Shown here in pieces: positions 1 through 7,010 of a stretch of 64,000 bases of DNA. The stretch lies in assembly GCF_007827795.1 (NCBI RefSeq), contig NZ_VITI01000003.1, forward strand, positions 29,995 to 93,994, given 5' to 3'. Under the pieces are notes generated by a model. It was not told where the DNA came from, searched no databases, and saw only the letters and a list, made by a program, of their open reading frames with translations. The position numbers and the translations under genes were made by a program. Origin of the DNA: Azospirillum brasilense (GTDB taxonomy: Bacteria; Pseudomonadota; Alphaproteobacteria; Azospirillales; Azospirillaceae). Each line of letters begins with the position of its first letter. The first letter of the stretch is position 1.

Positions 1-479
1 CGCAGCGTGCGGTAGGCGGCCTTCAGATCGGCCGCCTCCGCCTCGTTGCGGACCAGCGCGGTGGCCTGCACCTGCTCCAGCGTGAACAGCTCGTCGCGCA
101 GCGTCCGCCCCTTGTCGGTCAGGCGCAGGCGGGCCGTGCGGCGGTCGCGCTGGCTGGCGCCGCGGTCGATGTAGCCGGCCTCCACCAGGATCTTCAGGCT
201 GTAGGACGCGTTGGACCCCAGATAGTAACCGCGCTCCATCAGGTCGCGGACCGACGGTTCGTCGTCGCCGATCAGCATGACCATCAGCGCCTGAACCGGC
301 CCGATGTCGTCGATCCCCTGACGCAGCAGGCCGGCCCGCACGACGTCGAGGAACCGGCGGTGCATCCGCTCGATCAACCGGGCAAGCCCGTGATACTCGG
401 CCAGTTCCGCCGCATCGATGGCATCCGGTTTGGTTTCGGCCGGCTTGGATTCGGCACCCGCCCGGCGCTGCGTGCTCAT
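1..479 (-). CDS. MarR-family winged-helix regulator (C-terminus cut by window edge)
   Basis: Probable transcriptional regulator. Reading leftward from the ATG at 479, about 159 residues are visible before the window ends. The central part has the winged-helix layout of MarR proteins: a recognition-helix region around RDLMERGYYLGSNASYSL, then a basic wing (DRGASQRDRRTARLRLT) and the usual 'LTDKGR' that follows it. The start is supported by a GGAG about 8 bases upstream. It lies 14 bases downstream of galE on the same strand, so the two are probably cotranscribed. Ligand and targets cannot be told from the sequence. The family call is firm; the role is open. Confidence 0.85.
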   Translation of the reverse strand, partial: MSTQRRAGAESKPAETKPDAIDAAELAEYHGLARLIERMHRRFLDVVRAGLLRQGIDDIGPVQALMVMLIGDDEPSVRDLMERGYYLGSNASYSLKILVEAGYIDRGASQRDRRTARLRLTDKGRTLRDELFTLEQVQATALVRNEAEAADLKAAYRTL

Positions 480-493
480 CCCTCTTTTCTCCG

Positions 494-1513
494 TCACTCG
501 GCGGCCTGCGCCAGGGCCGGACCGCGGTAGCCGCCCGGATGACGGCGGCGCCATTCCCACGCGCTGCCGATGATGCTGTCCAGATCGGGGAAGCGCGGGG
601 TCCAACCAAGCTCGCTCCGGATACGCTCCGACGAGGCGATCAGCACCGCCGGATCGCCGGCGCGGCGCGGCCCGACCTTCACCGGGACCGTCAGGCCGGT
701 GACGCGCTCCGTCGCCTCGATCACCGCGCGGACGCTGTAGCCCGTGCCGTTGCCCAGGTTGAAGCGGACGCTCCGCGTCTCCAACGCCGGCAGCACCCGC
801 AGATGCGCATCGGCCAAGTCGCAGACATGGATGTAGTCGCGCACGCAGGTGCCGTCCGGCGTCGGGTAGTCATCGCCGAAGATCTCGATGTGCGAGCGCC
901 GGCCGCTGGCCGCGTCGAGCACCAGCGGGATCAGGTGGGTTTCCGGGTGATGGTCCTCGCCAATGATCCCGTTCGGATGCGCGCCGGCGGCGTTGAAGTA
1001 GCGCAGGCAGGCGGAGCGCAGGCCGTGGCAGCGGTCCGCCCAATGCAGAGCGCGCTCAATGAAGAACTTGGATTCGCCGTAGGGGCTGCCGGGGTCGATG
1101 GTGGTTTCCTCGTCGATCGGCAGGCGCTCCGGCGTGCCGAACAGGTTGGCGGTCGAGGAGAAGACCATCTTGCACACACCGGCCGTGGTCGCCGCGCGGA
1201 TCAGGTTCAGCGAGTTGACGGTGTTGCCGTGCAGATAGAGATGCGGGTCCCGCATCGATTCACCGACCAGCGACAGGGCGGCGAAATGGAACACCGCGTC
1301 GAAGCGCCATTCGGCGAAGACACGGGTCAGCGCGTCCATGTCGGCAAGGTCGGCCTCCACGAAGGCGGCGTCGGACGGCACGGCGGCGCGGTGGCCCTGG
1401 CGCAGGTTGTCGAGCACGACGACCCGGAAGCCGCGGTCGAGCAGTTCGGCCACGCAGTGACTGCCGACATAGCCGGCACCGCCGGTCACGAGTACGGTCT
1501 GGGGCGTGTTCAT
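494..1513 (-). CDS. galE: UDP-glucose 4-epimerase
   Basis: Interconverts UDP-glucose and UDP-galactose with bound NAD, supplying galactose for surface polysaccharide; cytosolic. The 339-residue protein is of normal family length. The Rossmann motif TGGAGYVGSHC lies near residue 10, the catalytic SSTANLFG segment and the YGESK motif (Tyr and Lys of the short-chain dehydrogenase triad) are present, and YFNAAGA and the C-terminal GDGTCVRDYIHV-type block (here TPDGTCVRDYIHV) are typical of GalE/ExoB. The reading frame can be extended 15 codons upstream, but the ATG at 1513 has a good AAGGA 8-9 bases before it and starts directly at the fold, so I use it. Its position next to secretion and glycan genes fits a role in exopolysaccharide precursor supply. 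Confidence 0.93.
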   Translation of the reverse strand: MNTPQTVLVTGGAGYVGSHCVAELLDRGFRVVVLDNLRQGHRAAVPSDAAFVEADLADMDALTRVFAEWRFDAVFHFAALSLVGESMRDPHLYLHGNTVNSLNLIRAATTAGVCKMVFSSTANLFGTPERLPIDEETTIDPGSPYGESKFFIERALHWADRCHGLRSACLRYFNAAGAHPNGIIGEDHHPETHLIPLVLDAASGRRSHIEIFGDDYPTPDGTCVRDYIHVCDLADAHLRVLPALETRSVRFNLGNGTGYSVRAVIEATERVTGLTVPVKVGPRRAGDPAVLIASSERIRSELGWTPRFPDLDSIIGSAWEWRRRHPGGYRGPALAQAAE

Positions 1514-2014
1514 CGTAAATATTCCTTGGATTTGAGAAATATTCGTCAGTCCAGGCACCCGCCGGCATCAAAGGATCGTACATCCCCCGGTGGCAAGTGC
1601 AAGAGTTCCGCGATGCACCATGCCGTCAATTCAGACGGAAGGCCAGTTGACGAAAAAGAGACATGGGCACCGTGCAAGGCTCGGCGTGTGATCGGAAAAA
1701 TGTTTTGGAACAACATTTTACAGCGCTGCAAATACCCCTTTCGATCGTTGTCGGACGGGGTAAGGGCTCAAAGTTGTCACACGCCGCAGCGCAGCGTCGG
1801 ACGTAAGCGGAAATGGCGCGGGACCAGTCTTCCCGCAATGGGCGGCCTTTGTCCGGACTTCGTCTCAAAAGGAGTTCATGCGACGCGGCCGCATCTCAAC
1901 ATTTCGTTAACCATGAAACCCTTTGCATGACCGGCTTCATGGCCCGCCCCCAAACCTGAGAACGCGGGACTCCGGAACGCGGCCGGAACGCAGGACGCAA
2001 GAAAAGGAATCGGC
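1514..2014. promoter_or_regulatory. Divergent intergenic region between galE and the type I secretion operon
   Basis: About 500 bases with no convincing gene. Part of it (about 1690-1770) is clearly less GC-rich than the surrounding genes and contains an inverted repeat listed separately. An AAAAGGAAT Shine-Dalgarno sequence sits just before the ATG at 2015. Promoters for both directions should lie here, but I cannot assign -35/-10 boxes with confidence. Confidence 0.5.
1697..1719. promoter_or_regulatory. Perfect inverted repeat, possible operator
   Basis: Arms AAAATGTT (1697-1704) and AACATTTT (1712-1719) are exact reverse complements separated by 7 bases. It lies about 300 bases upstream of the secretion operon and about 190 bases upstream of galE. 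The size and spacing suit a dimeric regulator. The MarR gene in this window is one candidate, but nothing ties them directly. Confidence 0.35.
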
Positions 2015-3736
2015 ATGAGCGGTACGGATCGGACCCTGCTGACCCAAGCCTACCGGAAGATCGGACGCGGCCTGCTGCTGGCCGGCGCCCTCACCTTCTT
2101 CGTCAACATCCTGATGCTGGTGGTGCCGCTCTACACGATGCAGGTGTACGACCGCGTGATGAGCAGCCGAAGCCTGGAAACGTTGACCATGCTCGCGGTG
2201 ATCTCCGTGGGCGGGCTGGTGCTGTACGGCGTGCTGGACTTCATCCGGGCGCGCGCCTTCCTGGTCTGCGGGGCGGTGATCGCGCACCGCTTCAACGTGC
2301 CGGCGCTTCAGGCCGCCATCGTGGACGCGCTGGGCGGCGGAACGCGCAACGCCGGCCAGACGATGCGCGATCTGAACGACCTGCGGAACTTCATGACCAG
2401 CAACGCCGTGGTGGTGCCGCTGGACCTGCTGTGGACGCCGATCTTCCTGGTCATCCTGTTCATCCTGCACCCGATCTACGGCTGGATCGCGGTGGGGTCG
2501 GCCCTGCTGCTGCTGACCATGAACGCGCTGACCGACGCGCTGACCCGCCGCCCCATCGCCGACGCGAACGAGGCGTCGGCCAAGGTGTTCGCCGACGTCG
2601 CCAGCACCGTCCGTCACGCCGAGGCCATCGAGGCCATGGGCATGCTGCCGCCGCTGGCCCGGCGCTGGCAGATGGCGCAGATCGGCTCCGCCTCGCTGAT
2701 CGACCGGGGCGTGGTGCTGTCGCGCGGCATGGCCTCGGCCTCCCGCTCGCTGCGGCTGATCCTGCAGATCGCCACCATCTCCGCGGGCGCGGCGCTGGTC
2801 ATCCGGAACGAGGCGTCGCCGGGCAGCATGATCGCCACCGGCATCATCATGGCCCGCCTGCTCCAGCCCTTCGAGCATCTGGTGGAGAACTGGCGGCAGT
2901 GGGTCGTCGCCCAGACCGCCCACAAGCGCATCCGCGAGCTTCTGAACGGCGAGGGCGCGCGGCGCAGCACCATGCCGCTGCCCCGCCCCGACGGGCGCCT
3001 GACCGTCGACCGCGTCAGCCATGTGCCGAAGGGCCTGCAGCGCCCGGTGCTGCGCGGCGTCTCCTTCGCGCTGGAGCCGGGGGAGGTGCTGGGGATCATC
3101 GGGCCGTCGGGGGCCGGCAAATCGACGCTCGCCCGCCTGCTCGTCGGCATCTGGGAGCCCACCGCCGGGGGCATCTACCTGGACGGCACCAGCACCTTCC
3201 TGTGGGAGCGCGAGAGCTTCGGCCAGTATGTCGGCTACGTCCCTCAGTCGGTGGCGCTGCTCGACGGCACCATCGGCGAGAACATTTCCCGCATGGCCCA
3301 GGCCGACCCGGCGGAGATCGTGCGCGCCGCCCGGCTGGCTGGAGTCCACGACATGATCGGGCGCCTGCCCTTCGGCTACGACACGCCGGTCGGCGAGAAC
3401 GCCTTCGCCCTGTCCGGCGGCCAGCGGCAGCGCATCGCGCTGGCCCGCGCGCTGTTCGGCAAGCCCCGCCTGATCGTGCTGGACGAGCCGAACTCCAACC
3501 TCGACCACGAGGGCGAGCAGGCGCTGCTGACCGCGATCAACCACGCGCGCCGCGACGGTGCCACCATCGTGATGGTCGCCCACCGCCCCTCCATCGTGTC
3601 GGTCGCCGACAAGCTGCTCGTCCTCAAGGACGGCATGGTCGAGCATTTCGGCGAACGCACCGACGTGCTGAAGATGGTCCAGCCCGGCGGCGCCGTGAAG
3701 GTGGCCCGACTGGTCCGGACGGGAGAATCCGCATGA
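2015..3736 (+). CDS. Type I secretion ABC transporter, permease/ATPase (PrtD type)
   Basis: Inner-membrane ATPase that would energise export of an unfolded substrate through an HlyD adaptor and a TolC-like pore. The 573-residue half-transporter has membrane helices in the first ~290 residues, starting at about residue 20, and no N-terminal peptidase domain, as in the PrtD/AprD group that exports RTX proteins. The nucleotide-binding domain is complete: Walker A GPSGAGKST (363-371), signature LSGGQ (466-470), Walker B LIVLDE (486-491) and H-loop His523. AAAAGGAAT precedes the ATG. The stop overlaps the next start as ATGA, so it is translationally coupled to the membrane fusion protein. The RTX gene at 6115 is the obvious substrate candidate. 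No outer-membrane partner is encoded beside it. Confidence 0.93.
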   Translation: MSGTDRTLLTQAYRKIGRGLLLAGALTFFVNILMLVVPLYTMQVYDRVMSSRSLETLTMLAVISVGGLVLYGVLDFIRARAFLVCGAVIAHRFNVPALQAAIVDALGGGTRNAGQTMRDLNDLRNFMTSNAVVVPLDLLWTPIFLVILFILHPIYGWIAVGSALLLLTMNALTDALTRRPIADANEASAKVFADVASTVRHAEAIEAMGMLPPLARRWQMAQIGSASLIDRGVVLSRGMASASRSLRLILQIATISAGAALVIRNEASPGSMIATGIIMARLLQPFEHLVENWRQWVVAQTAHKRIRELLNGEGARRSTMPLPRPDGRLTVDRVSHVPKGLQRPVLRGVSFALEPGEVLGIIGPSGAGKSTLARLLVGIWEPTAGGIYLDGTSTFLWERESFGQYVGYVPQSVALLDGTIGENISRMAQADPAEIVRAARLAGVHDMIGRLPFGYDTPVGENAFALSGGQRQRIALARALFGKPRLIVLDEPNSNLDHEGEQALLTAINHARRDGATIVMVAHRPSIVSVADKLLVLKDGMVEHFGERTDVLKMVQPGGAVKVARLVRTGESA

Positions 3737-5106
3737 CCGACACGACGCTTTCCCAGCCGGCGAACGCGCCGTCCCCCCTCACCGCCGCCTGGGCGCCGGT
3801 CATCGACGTGACGCCGCAAGAGCCGACGCTGCGCGGCACGGCGCTGGCGGGTGCGCTGGCCGTCGCCATCGGCTTCGGCGGCTTCTTCGGCTGGGCCTTC
3901 ACCGCCAGCCTGGACAGCGCGGCCATCGCGCCGGGCACCATCATGGTGGAAAGCCACCGCAAGACCGTCTCCCATCTGGAGGGCGGCATCCTCAGCGAAC
4001 TTCTGGTCAAGGACGGCGATCTGGTGACGGCCGGGCAGGTCCTGCTGCGGCTCGACACCACGCAGAGCGGCGCGGTGGTCGCCCAGCTTCACGGGCAGTA
4101 CTGGACCTCGCTGGCCCGGCTGGCCCGGCTGCGCGCCGAGCAGACCGACGCCAAGGCTCCGGTCTACGCCGACGAGCTGGTGGCCGCCGCCAAGACCAGC
4201 TCCGTCGCCGCCGAGGCCCTGGCCGCCGAACAGCGCCTGTTCGAATCGCGGCGCGACGCCTATCAGGGGCAGATCTCCATCCAGCGCAAGCGCATCGGGC
4301 AGCTCCGCGACGAGCTGGTGGCGCTGGAGTCGCAGCGCGTCGCCGCCAACGACCGGCTGCGCTACACCCAGGAGGAGCTGCGGATCGTCGAGACGCTTCT
4401 CGCCAAGGGCTACGAGCGCAAGCCGCGCATGCTGGAGCTTCAGCGCAACGTCGCCGACACCAGGGGCCGGCTGGGCGAGATCCAGGCCGACAAGTCGAAG
4501 GCCGAGCAGGGCATCGCCGGGGCGGAGCTGGAGATCATCAACCTCGGCAACACCCGCCGGTCGGAGGTCGGGAACGAGCTTCAGACCATCCAGGCCACCG
4601 TGTCGGACCTGTCGGAGCGGCTGCGCAGCGCCGGGGACGTGCTGAAGCGCCAGGAGCTGGTCGCCCCCCAGGCGGGCCGGGTCACCAACCTGCGCTTCTA
4701 CACGACGGGCGGCGTCATCCCGGCCGGCCAGGGCATCCTCGACATCGTCCCCCAGGACGACGGGCTGATCGTCGAGGCCCGCGTCGCCCCCGCCGACGTG
4801 CAGAACATCGACGTGGGCGGCAGCGCCATGGTGCGGCTGGTCGGCTACCGCCAGCGGCTGGTTCCGCCGGTGCAGGGGAAGGTCCTCACCCTCTCCGCCG
4901 ACCAGCTCGAGGACGAGCGCACCGGGCAGGCCTATTTCCTCGCCCGGATCAGCCTCGACGCAGCGGCGCTGAAGGCCCTGCCGAACGTCGACCTGCATCC
5001 CGGCATGCCGACCGAGGTGATGATCCACGGGCACACCCGCAAGGCCATCGAGTATTTCCTGAGCCCCTTGACCGACGGCATGAACCGCGCCTTCCGCGAG
5101 AACTGA
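3733..5106 (+). CDS. HlyD-family type I secretion membrane fusion protein
   Basis: Periplasmic adaptor linking the ABC transporter to an outer-membrane channel. The 457-residue protein has a short cytoplasmic N-terminus, a single membrane segment around residues 35-55, and a split biotinyl-lipoyl motif beginning HLEGGILSELLVKDGD. A long alpha-helical hairpin (about residues 110-290, rich in Leu, Glu and Arg) follows, then the second lipoyl half and a beta-barrel. These are the PrtE/AprE features and length. The start is the ATG of the ATGA overlap with the ABC gene. It ends about 70 bases before the next small gene. Confidence 0.93.
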   Translation: MTDTTLSQPANAPSPLTAAWAPVIDVTPQEPTLRGTALAGALAVAIGFGGFFGWAFTASLDSAAIAPGTIMVESHRKTVSHLEGGILSELLVKDGDLVTAGQVLLRLDTTQSGAVVAQLHGQYWTSLARLARLRAEQTDAKAPVYADELVAAAKTSSVAAEALAAEQRLFESRRDAYQGQISIQRKRIGQLRDELVALESQRVAANDRLRYTQEELRIVETLLAKGYERKPRMLELQRNVADTRGRLGEIQADKSKAEQGIAGAELEIINLGNTRRSEVGNELQTIQATVSDLSERLRSAGDVLKRQELVAPQAGRVTNLRFYTTGGVIPAGQGILDIVPQDDGLIVEARVAPADVQNIDVGGSAMVRLVGYRQRLVPPVQGKVLTLSADQLEDERTGQAYFLARISLDAAALKALPNVDLHPGMPTEVMIHGHTRKAIEYFLSPLTDGMNRAFREN

Positions 5107-5177
5107 CCTCGCCGCCGCACCGGATCATTTCGCACGCTCCCCCGTTGCCCAGCAGGCAGGAAAAGGAGCGTGCGAGC

Positions 5178-5393
5178 ATGACCACCCAATGGGACCGGAA
5201 CACCCTGAAGCGCGTCGCCGACGCCATCGGCGACGTCCATCTCTACGACAAGCACCACACCGGCGAGTTCATCGCCATGCGCCTGCGCGATTCGCTGGCC
5301 GACAGCCCCGGCTATGACCGGGCGGCGGTCGACGACAAGCTGATGCAGCTGGCGCGGGTCGCGCTGGACGCCGCAGAGGCCGGGAAAGCCTGA
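5178..5393 (+). CDS. Small conserved-looking protein of unknown function (71 aa)
   Basis: I do not recognise this gene. The reading frame opens at 5145, but the ATG at 5178 has AAAAGGAGC ending 8 bases upstream and gives a 71-residue soluble protein beginning MTTQWDRNTLKR. It is mostly charged and helical, with no signal peptide or membrane segment. Codon usage matches its neighbours. It lies between the secretion genes and the RTX gene on the same strand, so a chaperone-like or regulatory role is possible but unproven. It could also be an independent gene. Confidence 0.6.
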   Translation: MTTQWDRNTLKRVADAIGDVHLYDKHHTGEFIAMRLRDSLADSPGYDRAAVDDKLMQLARVALDAAEAGKA

Positions 5394-6114
5394 TCCGACA
5401 CAGGCGCAAGATAAAAATTTTCGTCCCCTCGGGGGCGTCGCCCTCAGCCGTCCGGCGGCGTTCGGCCCGACATCGGTGCGTCGCCGGAACGGCTCGGGCC
5501 TCGGGCAATGCCCGTTCGGGTCGTCTCGTGGAGCGCCTTTCGAACGCCGTGCGCTCCCAAACGGACCGCACCGCTCCGCCCCCGCTTTCAAATTCCGGCT
5601 TTTAAAATGGCTTGTCCTTCTCGCCGGATTTTTAAAAATCCGGGGTTTTGAATGCGATGCAGCATCGGCTGCATCTCCGAGGTGCAATGATCAACGACAT
5701 AATCCTAAGCCAAACGCATAGGACTTAAGGATCAACTCAAGGCATTTTGTCGAATTTCAGCAAAAACGCCCTCCTGGCATCTTTAAAAGTATTACGGGCA
5801 AACGATTCTGTTTCTTTTGTTGATTATGAGTCTTCGTCTTTGAGAGGGGCCGTAAAAACGCCGATCTGCCGCGACGTACAAAATTAGATGTTTAGATTTT
5901 CGAAGGGTTTTGAAGCCAAGGTGACAGCAATGACGTAATGAACGTTGATGATTATTGTGTTTTGACTCTATGAACTCAAGATTTGCCTGGGTTTGACCTT
6001 AGTTTTGTCACAGCTCTGCCGAACGGTATTTGGGTAAAGGCTTGGGGGTACCTCGCCATTTCGGGGTAGGAAATCACCCACCCCACCGAATCCCATCGTT
6101 AAGGAGTATGATTC
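5394..6114 (+). promoter_or_regulatory. Long AT-richer leader upstream of the RTX gene
   Basis: About 720 bases without a credible gene. From about 5690 the sequence is far less GC-rich than the rest of the window, as is common around promoters of strongly expressed or transferred surface-protein genes. Visible structures are the 20-bp palindrome at 5624-5643 and an imperfect repeat ATCCTAAG (5702-5709) / CTTAAGGAT (5724-5732). The RTX start has a strong TAAGGAG at 6101-6107. Reading frames across the region have atypical composition and I rejected them. Confidence 0.5.
5624..5643. repeat. Perfect 20-bp AT-cored palindrome
   Basis: CCGGATTTTT followed directly by AAAAATCCGG reads identically on both strands with no spacer. 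A related half-copy, CCGGCTTTTAAAA, lies 30 bases upstream at 5595-5607, and its reverse complement occurs at 23182-23194. It could be an operator or a small repeat-family member. As a hairpin it would lack a normal loop, so a DNA-binding role is more likely than termination. Confidence 0.5.
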
Positions 6115-6936
6115 ATGGCCACCCTTCCTGGCGGCAACTATGACGACATCATCACCGGCACCAACGGCAGCGACTTCATCGACGGCAGCAACGGTGACGA
6201 CATCCTGATGGGTGGAAACGGCGCCGACACGATCCTGGGCGGCGACGGGCGCGATGCCCTGTTCGGCGGGAACGGCGACGACGTTCTGGGCGGCGGCAGC
6301 GGGGCCGATGTCCTCGACGGCGCCAACGGCAACGACACGCTGGATGGCGGGGACGGCGACGATTACCTGTCCGGCGGCAACGGCGACGACGTGCTGATCG
6401 GCGGCCGCGGCAACGACATCCTCGACGGCGGCAACGGTGACGACGTCCTGAACGGCGGCGACGGTGCCGACATTCTGAAGGGTGGCAACGGCGACGACGT
6501 CCTGACGGGCGGTGGCCACAACGATTACCTGGACGGCGGTGCGGGCAACGACATCCTGATGGGCGGCACCGGCGACGACATCCTGAAGGGTGGCGAGGGC
6601 GACGACTTCCTGTCCGGCGGCGACGGCAACGACATTCTGGAGGGCGGTGCGGGCAACGACATCCTCGTCGGCGGCGCCGGCAACGACATCTTCGTCTTCT
6701 CCGGCGGCGGCGGCCAGGACGTGGTGCTCGATTTCCGCGCGGGCGAGGACGTCCTGCAGATCGAGCGCAACATCAACGGTCTGGAGATCAACGACGCCTC
6801 CGATCTGGCGGCCCGCGTCACCGACATGGGCGGCAACGCCATGATCGATCTCGGCAACGGCGACAGCATCATGCTGAAGGGCGTTTCGGCCGACGAAGTT
6901 CACAACAACCCGAACGACTTCTTCGTCATTCACTAA
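6115..6936 (+). CDS. Minimal RTX calcium-binding protein, probable type I secretion substrate
   Basis: Secreted calcium-binding protein of 273 residues. From residue 6 to about 194 it consists of 21 nonapeptides (consensus GGxGxDxLx) in unbroken register, predicting a parallel beta-roll that binds Ca2+ in the turns. There is no N-terminal enzyme, adhesion or signal-peptide domain. Residues about 195-273 (starting FVFSGGGGQD) form the non-repetitive C-terminal cap and secretion-signal region usual for type I substrates, ending in a hydrophobic-acidic tail. A strong TAAGGAG precedes the ATG. The PrtD/HlyD pair upstream is the likely exporter. Possible roles are a surface-coat or matrix scaffold, or a glycan-associated structural protein; none is shown by sequence alone. 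Confidence 0.9.
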   Translation: MATLPGGNYDDIITGTNGSDFIDGSNGDDILMGGNGADTILGGDGRDALFGGNGDDVLGGGSGADVLDGANGNDTLDGGDGDDYLSGGNGDDVLIGGRGNDILDGGNGDDVLNGGDGADILKGGNGDDVLTGGGHNDYLDGGAGNDILMGGTGDDILKGGEGDDFLSGGDGNDILEGGAGNDILVGGAGNDIFVFSGGGGQDVVLDFRAGEDVLQIERNINGLEINDASDLAARVTDMGGNAMIDLGNGDSIMLKGVSADEVHNNPNDFFVIH

Positions 6937-6962
6937 AGCCGTAACCCACTCAGGTACCGGAC

Positions 6963-6989
6963 CGGCGGCGTGCTGAATGCACGCCGCCG
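6963..6989 (+). terminator. Strong hairpin between RTX gene and glycosyltransferase gene
   Basis: An 11-bp perfect GC-rich stem (6963-6973 with 6979-6989) and 5-base loop begin 26 bases after the RTX stop and end 21 bases before the next ATG. There is no T-run after it, so it is probably an attenuating or mRNA-stabilising hairpin rather than a full Rho-independent terminator. It could let the RTX protein be made in excess over the downstream enzymes. Confidence 0.5.
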
Positions 6990-7010
6990 ATGGGTCCGGC
7001 TAAGGAACGC

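Noticed and set aside
2431..3732. Long N-terminal extension in the frame of the HlyD gene
   Set aside because: The extended part overlaps the ABC transporter in another frame and is Arg/Pro/His-rich; the HlyD protein starts at the ATGA overlap at 3733.
5476..5721. 81-aa plus-strand frame in the RTX leader
   Set aside because: No ribosome site, atypical composition, and it crosses the palindrome and AT-rich region.
6115..6700. Regular 27-bp periodicity resembling a repeat array or CRISPR
   Set aside because: It is coding: each 27-bp unit is one RTX nonapeptide, and there are no unique spacers.
5968..6933. 321-aa antisense frame of regular VVAVA/DVVA repeats
   Set aside because: The periodicity is just the antisense of the RTX nonapeptide codons.
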